This document shows positions 1 to 8,259 of a DNA stretch of 23,190 nt, in pieces. The translations under genes were made by a program, and so were the position numbers. The DNA lies in assembly GCA_002293295.1 (NCBI GenBank), contig DBCY01000129.1, positions 1 through 23,190 of the forward strand, read 5' to 3'. Under the pieces are notes generated by a model. It saw nothing but the letters and a program-made list of their open reading frames with translations, searched no databases and was not told the DNA's origin. This stretch comes from Ruminococcus sp. UBA946. Its GTDB lineage: Bacteria > Bacillota > Clostridia > Oscillospirales > Ruminococcaceae. Position 1 is the stretch's first letter, and each line of letters opens with the position of its first letter.

Positions 1-37
1 TTGTTCAGTACGCATTATATAATATCTTTTGCAATCA

Positions 38-67
38 TTGACAGAATGTATATAAGTATGGTATAAT
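38..67 (+). promoter_or_regulatory. SigA-type promoter of the dynamin operon
   Basis: TTGACA at 38-43 and TATAAT at 62-67 with an 18-base spacer. The -10 box is preceded by TGG, so it is an extended -10 promoter. It lies about 110 bases before the first dynamin gene and no other start intervenes. It probably drives the five plus-strand genes up to the hairpin at 6917. Confidence 0.7.
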
Positions 68-178
68 TTTATTAATATACTGGCATAAAATATTCTTGTT
101 TTATAACTTCAGAAACATTGTACATTTACTTTTTATTAACTGTAAATTAAATGTTTATATAAATTTAGGAGGGTTCAT

Positions 179-2230
179 ATGGAAACTGCGATGAAATTCG
201 GAAGTTATTCAGCATATAAGGCAACGGTAAGCGATTTGTCTGAAAGCCTTCATCAGCTGAAGGAATACAGCGAAGTTCTTGAGCTGACACATACAGCCAG
301 GTCAATTTCCGATACGATTGAAAAGGTCGCAAAAGAGCATTTTGAAGTTGCCATAGTCGGCGAATTCAAAAGGGGCAAGAGTACGCTCATAAACGCGCTT
401 TTAGGTCAGGATGTTCTGCCTGCCGACGTTTTGCCGACGACTGCCACATTGAACAGGGTTACATACAGCGAAACTCCTTATGTTATGGTTGAATATAAAA
501 ACGGAAAAAAAGAAAAGGTTGATATCAACCAGCTTGAGAATTATGTCACAAAGCTTTCTTACGAATCAGAGAAAACAGCCGAAACGGTCAAGCAGGCTAC
601 CGTTTATTATAATACCCAGTTCTGTAAAAATAATGTTGACATTATAGACACGCCCGGTCTGAATGACGACGAGCAGATGACTAACGTGACCCTTTCCATC
701 CTGCCAGAAATAGACGCCGCCGTATTTGTCATCAGCGCAAACTCCCCTTTCTCGCAGTTTGAAAAGGAATTCCTGGAAAAGAAAATGCTTACATCCGACT
801 TAGGGCGGATTATTTTCGCCGTGAACTGTTTCGGAACTTTTTCAAAGGAAGACGAGGACAGAATAGTGGAGACGGTTGAAAAGAGAATCGGCAGCTATGT
901 TATAGAAAAAGCCAAGCTTGTCATGGGTGAAAACTCAAAGGAGTTTGCTGTTTATAAAAGGAAAATCGGCAAACCCAGGGTTATAGGCATTTATGCTAAA
1001 AAAGCACTGATGGCTAAGGAAAGCAATAACTTGGAGATGCTTGAGGAAAGCAATTTTCTGACGTTTGAAAGAGTTCTGGAGACAATGCTCACTCAGGAAC
1101 GCGGGGCTATTTCACTTCAGATTCTTGCTAACAAGATAATCAGTTCAGGCTCGGAGGTTATTAACTCCATACTTATCCGTGAAAATGCGCTTGATATGGA
1201 AACGGATGAATTTATGGAAAAGTATCAGGCTGCCATTGATGAAATCGAAGAAATCCGTACAAAGAAAAGAGAAGAATTCGTACGAATAAACGACGCCGCA
1301 AACAATGTTTTTATGGGTCTTCAGCCTATTCTTGACAGCTACTGGATTCAGATTGAAGAAACCGCAATGAAGGTAATCGATGAATTCCCCATGTCCGCAG
1401 AGGATTTGAAGCGTGAAAAACTAAAAATTGTATATACGATGCTTACCGATAAAATCAAGGAAAATATAGAAAATAAAGCCCAGCTTATCTGCGAGCAGAT
1501 ACAGAATGAAATTACGGTGGCTTTGAGCGACGAAGCCAACCGGCTGCAGTCTTTTGAGGATGAATTCTTTGCATCCGTAAGCCGTATCCAGCAGATGTTT
1601 TCAATGCAGGCGGGAAAACGGGGACGAAACGGCGGGGTCGTCGACCAGATTATTTCAGTTGCAATCGGTTCAATCGGTACGGGCGGTTTATTTATCGGCT
1701 TCAGGGAAGCCGGCATTAAGGGCGCCCTTCTCGGAGGAGCTTCCGGCTTCGCGGGATTTTACGCCACATTTTACGCAGCATTTTACCTCGCAGGCTTCCT
1801 CGGAATCGCGGCTGCGGGACCGGTAACTCTTTGCTTGATGGCAATCGCCGGTCTTGCCGGCACGTTTACCGGAAAGCTTGCTGTTGATAACCTTCTTGTA
1901 AAGGAACGTATCGATAAATATAAAAACAGCTTTAAATCCTCCGTGTCGAAACAATTCCATGAAATGAAGATTACGAGCGACTTTTCCGAAACGGTTCGTC
2001 AGCAGGTATTTGCTTCCTTTGAGGGTTTGAAATCAAAAATTGAAGAGGAAACCGAAGTAATCCTTTTGGATACCCAGAAAACCCTTGACAGCCTGAACGC
2101 TCTGAAAACTGAAAAAAAGAAGATGTCGGACAACGAAAAGGAAACGCTCCATGATGTTGCCGAATATACCGGCGCACTTCTGGCTGAAACTTATAATCTG
2201 CATAAACTGCTGACGGATAACACGAATTAA
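179..2230 (+). CDS. Dynamin-like GTPase with membrane hairpin (DLP1)
   Basis: A bacterial dynamin-like protein of 683 residues, expected to bind and reshape or tether the cytoplasmic membrane using GTP. The G1 P-loop GEFKRGKST is at residues 61-69, a threonine-rich switch I (PTTAT) at 86-90, and G3 DTPG at 157-160. The G4 position reads VNCFG (215-219) and lacks the usual NKxD aspartate. Long helical stretches (340-480 and 575-680) bracket a glycine/alanine-rich hydrophobic region at about 487-567, which fits the membrane-inserting paddle of bacterial dynamins. The start is fixed by AGGAGG at 167-172, six bases before the ATG. It is the first gene of an operon with a second dynamin two genes on. 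Such pairs can form heteromers, as in Campylobacter jejuni DLP1/DLP2, so a partner role for the second protein is likely. The membrane role is inferred; the GTPase family call is firm. Confidence 0.88.
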   Translation: METAMKFGSYSAYKATVSDLSESLHQLKEYSEVLELTHTARSISDTIEKVAKEHFEVAIVGEFKRGKSTLINALLGQDVLPADVLPTTATLNRVTYSETPYVMVEYKNGKKEKVDINQLENYVTKLSYESEKTAETVKQATVYYNTQFCKNNVDIIDTPGLNDDEQMTNVTLSILPEIDAAVFVISANSPFSQFEKEFLEKKMLTSDLGRIIFAVNCFGTFSKEDEDRIVETVEKRIGSYVIEKAKLVMGENSKEFAVYKRKIGKPRVIGIYAKKALMAKESNNLEMLEESNFLTFERVLETMLTQERGAISLQILANKIISSGSEVINSILIRENALDMETDEFMEKYQAAIDEIEEIRTKKREEFVRINDAANNVFMGLQPILDSYWIQIEETAMKVIDEFPMSAEDLKREKLKIVYTMLTDKIKENIENKAQLICEQIQNEITVALSDEANRLQSFEDEFFASVSRIQQMFSMQAGKRGRNGGVVDQIISVAIGSIGTGGLFIGFREAGIKGALLGGASGFAGFYATFYAAFYLAGFLGIAAAGPVTLCLMAIAGLAGTFTGKLAVDNLLVKERIDKYKNSFKSSVSKQFHEMKITSDFSETVRQQVFASFEGLKSKIEEETEVILLDTQKTLDSLNALKTEKKKMSDNEKETLHDVAEYTGALLAETYNLHKLLTDNTN

Positions 2231-2293
2231 CATATCAAAAAAAGATAAAAGATATGCTGGAATTCTGTCAATAAATTAAGGAGGTTTCCTCTT

Positions 2294-3295
2294 ATGCTGC
2301 ATCAGCTTGAAAATCCGGCGGACCAAAACCCGCTTCTCGAAATAGAAACAAGCTTCAGCGCTTACATAAACGCAAGAACCCGCTCCTTTAAGGAGCATAT
2401 AGTCGGAGGGAAGCTGGACTATGCCTTTGACGCCGATTTTTCCCTTCGCCAGAAAATCAATAATTCAGCCGGCTGGTCTAAAATATATAAATCACTTGTC
2501 AGCGCCGACATTCCGAATAAATATAAACGTGTTTTCCAGACGGCAAACGCCGCGGGTTCTCTTTTATTCCCGAACGCATACGAAGCGGCAAATATATGCG
2601 CCGAACGTCTGCAAATAAGCGTTCCTGCTGTGTATGTAAGAAATATTACGGACAAATACGAGATATATTCAATATCAGGCCTTGATATTGATGACTGTAT
2701 TGTTATTACTTCGGGGTTATATGAGTTATTATCAAAAGAAGAGCTTATCTTTTATATCGGGCGCGAGTGCGGCTGTATTCAGAACAATCACTGTATTTAT
2801 TATCATTCCGCGCCGTATTTCGGTTTAAACCAGGATAAGGGGTTTATATCAGCTGCCGTACCGGAACACCCCGTCGACGGTGTTATGAAGCAGCTTGAAA
2901 CAGCTTTGATATTGTGGAATCAGCTTGCCGACATCACAAGCGACAGAGCCGGTATCATTTGCTGCGACGAGCCGAACAGATTCCCCTGGCTCATCAAATC
3001 AATTTATCAGAAGGGAATCATTGCTTCAGGAAATAAACCTGATTATTTTCTTGATATTGATAAAATATTAACCGTTTATGAAACGCTTCACATTACGCCT
3101 GCCCGTAATATTTCGCTTGATTCGTCATTCACAAGCATAGACAGGAGAATTTTCGCGGGAATGGAGTTCCTTAACTGCGACATATTCTATAACTGGCGTC
3201 CTGACTTGAATAAATCTGATATTCACGCCGTTAATAAGCAGGCTTTAGAGGTAAGATGCGAGATTATTATCGGAACGCCGAAGGAGGGAGCATAA
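2294..3295 (+). CDS. M48 metallopeptidase-like protein with degenerate zinc site
   Basis: A 333-residue protein resembling M48-family peptidases in layout but missing key ligands. The segment LLSKEELIFYIGRECGC (145-161) matches the M48 pattern where LSxEEL precedes HExGH, but the motif reads R157-E-C-G-C161, so both zinc histidines are replaced while the glutamate stays. NNH follows at 164-166. A second match is DITSDRAGIICC (213-224), corresponding to the ExxADRAGL third-ligand motif with Asp in place of Glu. No signal peptide or clear membrane helix is visible, so it is probably cytosolic. A clean AAGGAGG (2278-2284) sets the start. It lies 63 bases after one dynamin and two bases before the next, so all three are co-expressed. 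I infer a non-catalytic adaptor or scaffold for the dynamins. Alternatively it may bind another metal through Cys/His residues. Confidence 0.6.
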   Translation: MLHQLENPADQNPLLEIETSFSAYINARTRSFKEHIVGGKLDYAFDADFSLRQKINNSAGWSKIYKSLVSADIPNKYKRVFQTANAAGSLLFPNAYEAANICAERLQISVPAVYVRNITDKYEIYSISGLDIDDCIVITSGLYELLSKEELIFYIGRECGCIQNNHCIYYHSAPYFGLNQDKGFISAAVPEHPVDGVMKQLETALILWNQLADITSDRAGIICCDEPNRFPWLIKSIYQKGIIASGNKPDYFLDIDKILTVYETLHITPARNISLDSSFTSIDRRIFAGMEFLNCDIFYNWRPDLNKSDIHAVNKQALEVRCEIIIGTPKEGA

Positions 3296-3297
3296 TT

Positions 3298-5055
3298 ATG
3301 CCGGAAAATATAAATACGGCTCCCTTAAGCTATGAAACGGCAGAGCCGGATATAAATATTATACAGGAACAGCTAAGGCTTCTGCTCAATGACCGTCCTT
3401 TAAAGGTTATCCTCGGCGAGGATTTTATCGAACGCCTAAGCGAATGGGACAAAGCAATCACAAAACGCCGCATTGAGCCTTTTTCGCTTGTTGTTTTAGG
3501 TGATTTCAAACGGGGCAAGAGTACGATTATAAATGCCGTTTTAGGTCAGGCGATTGCTCCCGTTAATGTCGCGCCCGAAACCTTTACCATTAATTCGATT
3601 GGCTACGGTGAAATCCCGTCAGCGGAAGCGGTACTTAAAAACGGTACCAGAATCAAACTAGCTCCCGATGATTTGGTGCGTGAAAAACTTGAAAAGCTTA
3701 TGCGGGCATTCCCGGATTCACTTGATTATATTGATATTAAGGATAACATTGAGCTTTTAAAGGAAATACGGATTGTCGACACTCCGGGACTAAGCGACCT
3801 TGACCGCCTTGACAAGCAGGTTCAGGAATATCTCGTTAATGCGGACGCCGTGATTTATGTCGCAAGCGCATTGTCTCCGTTTTCAGAATCCGAACAGCTT
3901 TTTATCGCCAGCCATATCCGCCCTCAAAGCTTTTCAAAGCTTTTTGTGCTTGTAAATATGATAGACGCAATGAATACGCAGGAGGATATAGACAAGATTA
4001 TTTCCAGGATAAAGGAACGATGCGACGATATTATTCCGAACACCTATGTTTACGGTATAAGCGCAATTGATGAATACAGGAGGAAAATAGGGCTTAACCG
4101 TCCTGATATAAAAGGCTTTCAGGAATTTTATGAAAATGAATTCCTTAAGTTTGATGTCGATTTAAAACGTGAAATCATTTTACAAAAGGATATAATCCGT
4201 ACTCAGCGTGTTCTCACGATGCTGAGCCTTATGCTGAAAGACACCTCCGCCCGTATTAATATGGTTCATGATATGATAACGCTCGACAGCAAGCGCCTCG
4301 ACGACCTTTCCGCCGGATTCGAGGATGAGTGCGCGAAACTGCTGGAAGCGCTCGAAGCCCGCAAACCCAAGATAAGTCTTTTAATAACGGAAATGCAGCA
4401 GCAGGCTGAGCAATGGATGTACTCGTTTTTCTCCAAACTGCGCGAGGATATTCTGAAAAGCAGAAATACAGCCACTACCGAGGATTTGGAAAAATATTTC
4501 TATTCATATCTGGTTGATAAAGTAGGCGAAGCTTACAGGAGATGTCTCGATTTGCACCGGACATCCATTACGGCTTCCATTGACAAGCTTGCGAACGATT
4601 TATCTGATAAGCTGGGTATTACGGGTCTTTCCGGCGACAGAGCCAATGTCACCGACGATTCAATGCATACCCTTAATAAACTTGTGTCAAAATCCGTAAT
4701 GAATGCTGCTTCCGCTGGTATGAGCATGGAATTTCCTTCCGGGATAATGCCGTTTTTAGGCAACATCCTTAAAAGAAAGCGTACCACGGACATTGTTGAT
4801 ATTGCTCTTGATAATTATGACGATATCCGTAACAATACCATAAAGGATTTAAAGGCTGCATATAAAACAATGGAAGAAACGGCTATGAAGCATATCGACA
4901 GTATATATCAGGTCCAGGCCGAGGTAGGAAGGGAAGCTGTAAATCAGGCTATGGAAATTGCATCAAGTTCAGGCAGTCAGGTTATTAAAAAGCATTTGGA
5001 AAATGCTGCCGCTATTATAAACGGATGCGCGGTAAAACTGAAAAAGTACAGTTGA
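3298..5055 (+). CDS. Dynamin-like GTPase (DLP2)
   Basis: A second bacterial dynamin-like GTPase, 585 residues from the ATG at 3298. That start has AAGGAGGG at 3281-3288; an in-frame ATG at 3256 lies inside the preceding gene without a good site. G1 GDFKRGKST is at residues 68-76, switch I around PETFT (93-97), G3 DTPG at 161-164, and G4 NMID at 220-223, which keeps the aspartate that the upstream paralogue lacks. The rest is helical with coiled-coil character. There is no long glycine-rich membrane hairpin like that of DLP1, only a modest hydrophobic stretch around 460-485 (VMNAASAGMSMEF, then SGIMPFLGNIL). The split of one membrane-inserting and one mainly soluble partner fits a heteromeric pair. 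It starts two bases after the M48-like gene, so translational coupling is likely. Function beyond GTP hydrolysis is not known from the sequence. Confidence 0.87.
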   Translation: MPENINTAPLSYETAEPDINIIQEQLRLLLNDRPLKVILGEDFIERLSEWDKAITKRRIEPFSLVVLGDFKRGKSTIINAVLGQAIAPVNVAPETFTINSIGYGEIPSAEAVLKNGTRIKLAPDDLVREKLEKLMRAFPDSLDYIDIKDNIELLKEIRIVDTPGLSDLDRLDKQVQEYLVNADAVIYVASALSPFSESEQLFIASHIRPQSFSKLFVLVNMIDAMNTQEDIDKIISRIKERCDDIIPNTYVYGISAIDEYRRKIGLNRPDIKGFQEFYENEFLKFDVDLKREIILQKDIIRTQRVLTMLSLMLKDTSARINMVHDMITLDSKRLDDLSAGFEDECAKLLEALEARKPKISLLITEMQQQAEQWMYSFFSKLREDILKSRNTATTEDLEKYFYSYLVDKVGEAYRRCLDLHRTSITASIDKLANDLSDKLGITGLSGDRANVTDDSMHTLNKLVSKSVMNAASAGMSMEFPSGIMPFLGNILKRKRTTDIVDIALDNYDDIRNNTIKDLKAAYKTMEETAMKHIDSIYQVQAEVGREAVNQAMEIASSSGSQVIKKHLENAAAIINGCAVKLKKYS

Positions 5056-5086
5056 TTATCCGATACGGACAAAGGAATGATAATAA

Positions 5087-6238
5087 ATGGCTGCTGCTAA
5101 AAGAAAAGCCAAGAAAAAGCAGACGATGACCCCCGAACAAAAAAAAAGAAAAAAACGCATAGCTGTAGCAAGGTTAAAGCTTCTAACTCTCCTGCTTTTA
5201 ACAGGCGGATGTATTTACGGAGTTTATTTGTACAGTATATCAACAGAACCTCCGCCTTTGGTTCTGGACTCGTCGGGGTACACTTATGAGACGGCATATG
5301 CTCCCGAAGCAATAACTACCGTTACTGACAGCGAAGGCAATATAATAAGCGCCGACGAAACGTTTGAAGAGGAGGCAATCGCCGTTTTTCAGCCGAAAAT
5401 TCCTGAATCATTTCCGCCTGATATGGAAATGAATATTTACTCGCCTTATGCTTTGGTATATGACGCTACTGACAATGCAATGCTTTATGCCAAGGACGCC
5501 GAAGCTAAACTATTTCCGGCAAGCACGACAAAAATACTGACAGCGGCTGTAGTCCTTGACAGCGTACCGCCTGATTATGAATTTACCGCCGGGGACGAGC
5601 TTGACTTTGTCAGTCCCGATTCAAGCCTTGCATATGTCAACAAGGGAAATATACTTGACACCGGTATGCTTATAGACGCCCTTATGCTGCCGTCGGGAAA
5701 TGACGCCGCATACGTCGCTGCGGCAAATTGCGGACGCGTTATTGCTGATAATGAAAATCTTTCGCCGAGGGAAGCCGTTGATGAATTCATTTCCGCCATG
5801 AACAGGACAGCCGGACGAATCGGAGCCGAAAACACTCATTTCACCAATCCGGACGGTTACCATGACGACAATCATTACACAACCCTTATCGATATGCTGA
5901 AAATAACACTTTATGCAAAGGATATACCCGCTCTTGCGGAATCGGCGGAAAAAGAAAATGTTTTCTGCACCTATCTGTCAGGAGAATCGGTTTCATGGGA
6001 AAATTCAAATCTGCTTCTCCATGATTACAGCGATGTTTATTATATGTATGCCACAGGACTCAAAACAGGAATGACCGACCAGTCCGGATACTGCGTGGTT
6101 GCGACGGCGGAGCGTTTCGGGCATGAAATTATATGTATGGTTTACGGTTCTCAAGCCTCGGATATCAGATGGAATGACGCCGTTGCGTTAATGGACAGGG
6201 CATTTGTGCATATAAGAAATAAAAATGACGGGGTGTAA
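5087..6238 (+). CDS. D-alanyl-D-alanine carboxypeptidase (S11 family), membrane anchored
   Basis: A penicillin-binding D,D-carboxypeptidase that trims the terminal D-Ala from peptidoglycan stem peptides outside the membrane. All three catalytic motifs are present: SxxK as STTK (146-149), SxN as SGN (203-205) and KTG (326-328). The 383-residue chain starts with a lysine-rich cytoplasmic tail (1-31) and one hydrophobic helix (about 31-50), read as a non-cleaved anchor, then an acidic linker to about 110. No C-terminal PBP5-type anchoring domain follows the catalytic domain, so the N-terminal helix replaces it. AAAGGA lies at 5071-5076, ten bases before the ATG. It follows the second dynamin by 31 bases, which links the membrane-remodelling genes to wall synthesis. 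A DacF/DacB-like symbol would be a guess. Confidence 0.9.
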   Translation: MAAAKRKAKKKQTMTPEQKKRKKRIAVARLKLLTLLLLTGGCIYGVYLYSISTEPPPLVLDSSGYTYETAYAPEAITTVTDSEGNIISADETFEEEAIAVFQPKIPESFPPDMEMNIYSPYALVYDATDNAMLYAKDAEAKLFPASTTKILTAAVVLDSVPPDYEFTAGDELDFVSPDSSLAYVNKGNILDTGMLIDALMLPSGNDAAYVAAANCGRVIADNENLSPREAVDEFISAMNRTAGRIGAENTHFTNPDGYHDDNHYTTLIDMLKITLYAKDIPALAESAEKENVFCTYLSGESVSWENSNLLLHDYSDVYYMYATGLKTGMTDQSGYCVVATAERFGHEIICMVYGSQASDIRWNDAVALMDRAFVHIRNKNDGV

Positions 6239-6250
6239 ATTTATATAATC

Positions 6251-6919
6251 ATGGTAAATATCGGTAACGAATGGGACTTTATCCTGAAGGATGAGTTTGA
6301 ATCGGAATATTATCTGAAACTCAGGGAGTTTTTAAAGGAAGAATATTTCTCGCGCAGGGTATATCCTCATATGAACGATATTTTTAACGCTCTCCGGTAT
6401 ACCTCATACAGCGACGTAAAAGCGTTGCTTTTGGGTCAGGACCCTTATCACGGAGCCGGACAGGCTCACGGCTTATGCTTTTCGGTAAAAAGGGGCGTTG
6501 AACCCCCTCCCTCACTTGTCAATATATACAAAGAACTGAACAGTGACACGGGGCTTTTAGCGCCTCCCCACGGACAGCTTACAGAGTGGGCGGAAAACGG
6601 TGTTATGCTGTTAAACACATGTCTTACGGTGCGGGAGGGTCAGGCGAATTCGCACCAGGGCATGGGCTGGGAAATCTTCACCGACCATGTCATAGAACAT
6701 CTGAACAAACGTGAAAAGCCGCTTGTTTTTATACTTTGGGGCAGGAACGCCCGTTCAAAGGTAAAGTTAATCACTAACCCGGAACACCTAATATTACAGG
6801 CGGCGCACCCCAGTCCGCTTTCGGCGTACAACGGTTTCTTCGGATGCAGACATTTTTCCAGGACAAACAACTTTCTTATTTCAAAAGGTATTGAACCAAT
6901 AAACTGGGAAATTATATAA
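6251..6919 (+). CDS. ung: Uracil-DNA glycosylase
   Basis: Family 1 uracil-DNA glycosylase, 222 residues, the usual length. It removes uracil from DNA to start base-excision repair. The water-activating loop GQDPYH is at residues 62-67 with catalytic D64. The uracil-contact LLNT is at 120-123. The minor-groove loop HPSPLSA is at 186-192 with the catalytic histidine H186. It begins 12 bases after the carboxypeptidase stop and has only a weak GGGGTG upstream, so it probably relies on translation from that gene. A terminator-like hairpin overlaps its stop codon, making it the last gene of the dynamin operon. The family call is firm. Confidence 0.97.
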   Translation: MVNIGNEWDFILKDEFESEYYLKLREFLKEEYFSRRVYPHMNDIFNALRYTSYSDVKALLLGQDPYHGAGQAHGLCFSVKRGVEPPPSLVNIYKELNSDTGLLAPPHGQLTEWAENGVMLLNTCLTVREGQANSHQGMGWEIFTDHVIEHLNKREKPLVFILWGRNARSKVKLITNPEHLILQAAHPSPLSAYNGFFGCRHFSRTNNFLISKGIEPINWEII

Positions 6920-6950
6920 TGCCTGTTGAATAATATTCAAACAGGCATTA
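6917..6950. terminator. Hairpin between convergent genes
   Basis: Arms TAATGCCTGTTGAATA and TATTCAAACAGGCATTA pair over about 16 bases with one bulged base. The hairpin sits between the ung stop codon and the end of the opposing gene at 6961. No T-run follows directly on the plus strand; the nearest begins at about 6964. It probably acts as a shared, not strongly intrinsic, terminator. Confidence 0.55.
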
Positions 6951-6960
6951 AATAGTATTA

Positions 6961-7881
6961 TTAATTTTTTGTTATTTTTTCTTTGATTCTTTTTACTGCG
7001 CCGGTACGCTTTTTTATAACTGCTTTTATTTTATCAAAGGAATCGTTATAACTTACTGAATGCATGTTCGGAAATGATTTAACCCAGCGTTCAATAGTAG
7101 TGTCCCTGATATTTGTCAGTTTATCGAACTTTTCGCGTAATTCCTGCGATACATTATCATATTTTTCACGAAGTTCATTTGATTTTATATCATATTTGTC
7201 TTTTATTGATGACGTTTTATTGTCCGCGGCTTCAATAAGCTTGTTATATCTGCTTTTTATTTCCAAAGTTTCATTTGAAAGGTTTCCTCCGATAATAACA
7301 GCGCTTTTCAGAATAATGTTTGAAAGCTCATCTATTTGTTTAAGCCGGATATTAAGGTTGTTAACAGCTGAAATTGAAGATGAAAAATCAATTACAATTA
7401 AAACGGATATAATTACAATAATTACTATGCCGAGCCTGACAGGAAGCCAGCCGACATATTTTTCAACGATGGGATGAACGGCTTTTACGACAAGAACACA
7501 GCCCAGTCCCCAAAGTAAAGATACTTTTAAGCATATATAACCCTTGAAATTAAATTTTTCATGCGAATAATCCCACCATCTGTTGTTCAGCAGCTTTTCC
7601 ATACCAATACCGACTGAAAGCTCAAATAAAGTGCAAAGCAGCGCCGATACAACAAATAAAAGAAAATATGTATCCTCCAGCGGGCGAAAAAAAATAACTA
7701 CCATTAATACGCCGAATCCATAAATCGGACAAATAGGTCCTCTTAAAAACCCCCTGTTCTGATACTCGCCTGTTTCAAGGGTTATATAACAAATTTCAAT
7801 ACACCATCCGATAAAGGACCAGAATATAAACATATGGAACATTTCATATAAGCTGTAATTTAAAAAGGGAATTGTCTCCAT
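6961..7881 (-). CDS. CmpB-like putative ABC transporter permease (PF06541) with coiled-coil tail
   Basis: A multi-pass membrane protein of the family named putative ABC-transporter type IV / CmpB. The family pattern is visible: FIGWCIEICY, then NRGFLRGPICPIYGFG, then WWDYS and FKGYICL. Roughly five to six hydrophobic segments fill the first 170 residues. A charged, helical tail (about 175-290) carries repeats of the type KYDxxSxELREKxD, most likely a cytoplasmic coiled coil. The transporter label comes from the family name; no substrate is known and no ATPase is nearby. An in-frame ATG at 7890 sits directly against AGTAGG with no spacing, so I prefer the ATG at 7881 (METIPF), nine bases from that site. 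The gene converges with the dynamin operon and is transcribed from its own promoter. Confidence 0.75.
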   Translation of the reverse strand: METIPFLNYSLYEMFHMFIFWSFIGWCIEICYITLETGEYQNRGFLRGPICPIYGFGVLMVVIFFRPLEDTYFLLFVVSALLCTLFELSVGIGMEKLLNNRWWDYSHEKFNFKGYICLKVSLLWGLGCVLVVKAVHPIVEKYVGWLPVRLGIVIIVIISVLIVIDFSSSISAVNNLNIRLKQIDELSNIILKSAVIIGGNLSNETLEIKSRYNKLIEAADNKTSSIKDKYDIKSNELREKYDNVSQELREKFDKLTNIRDTTIERWVKSFPNMHSVSYNDSFDKIKAVIKKRTGAVKRIKEKITKN

Positions 7882-8259
7882 TTTAACCATCCTACTAAAA
7901 AATTAATAACTTTGATTTTAATTATAAAAATAATTTAATAATGCGGTATAATCAACTTAATACCTGTAAAAATTTTCCTTGCATAGAAAATCCGCTTGCT
8001 TATCCGCCGCTTTCGCTTGTGAATATAATTTCTAATATAATTTTATCATATTTTGAAAATATGTCAAGAATAATTTATCAGCTTCTTAAAAATTGATAAC
8101 CGAACAAAAAAATTTTTATCATGTGTTTAAACGAGAAATTTTTAATTCCGAGCCAAACAAAAATTTCTGATTAAATAAAGTATAGTTCCGCCAAAAAAAG
8201 CAATAATAAATTAAAATAAACCGGAATGAAAATTTCCGTATAATTGAAAGGTGATTATT
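7882..8259. other. Divergent intergenic region, AT-rich
   Basis: No gene is visible. It holds the minus-strand promoter at 8040-8067 and a roughly 150-base leader for the CmpB-like gene that contains three CGCTT words (7990-8020). A 10-base inverted repeat has arms AGAAATTTTT at 8134-8143 and AAAAATTTCT at 8159-8168. A short CGGAA/TTCCG hairpin (8222-8238) lies just before the ribosome binding site of the adaptor gene. No good plus-strand promoter was found. Confidence 0.5.
8040..8067 (-). promoter_or_regulatory. Promoter of the CmpB-like gene
   Basis: On the minus strand, TTGACA (8067-8062) and TAAAAT (8045-8040) are separated by 16 bases. This is the best match in the divergent region. It implies a leader of about 150 bases before the start at 7881. 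Confidence 0.55.

Noticed and set aside
3256..3297. Upstream ATG for the second dynamin
   Set aside because: It overlaps the preceding gene and has no ribosome binding site; the ATG at 3298 has AAGGAGGG.
7064..7477. 137-residue plus-strand open frame opposite the CmpB-like gene
   Set aside because: Serine-rich shadow of the coiled-coil tail on the other strand, with no ribosome binding site.
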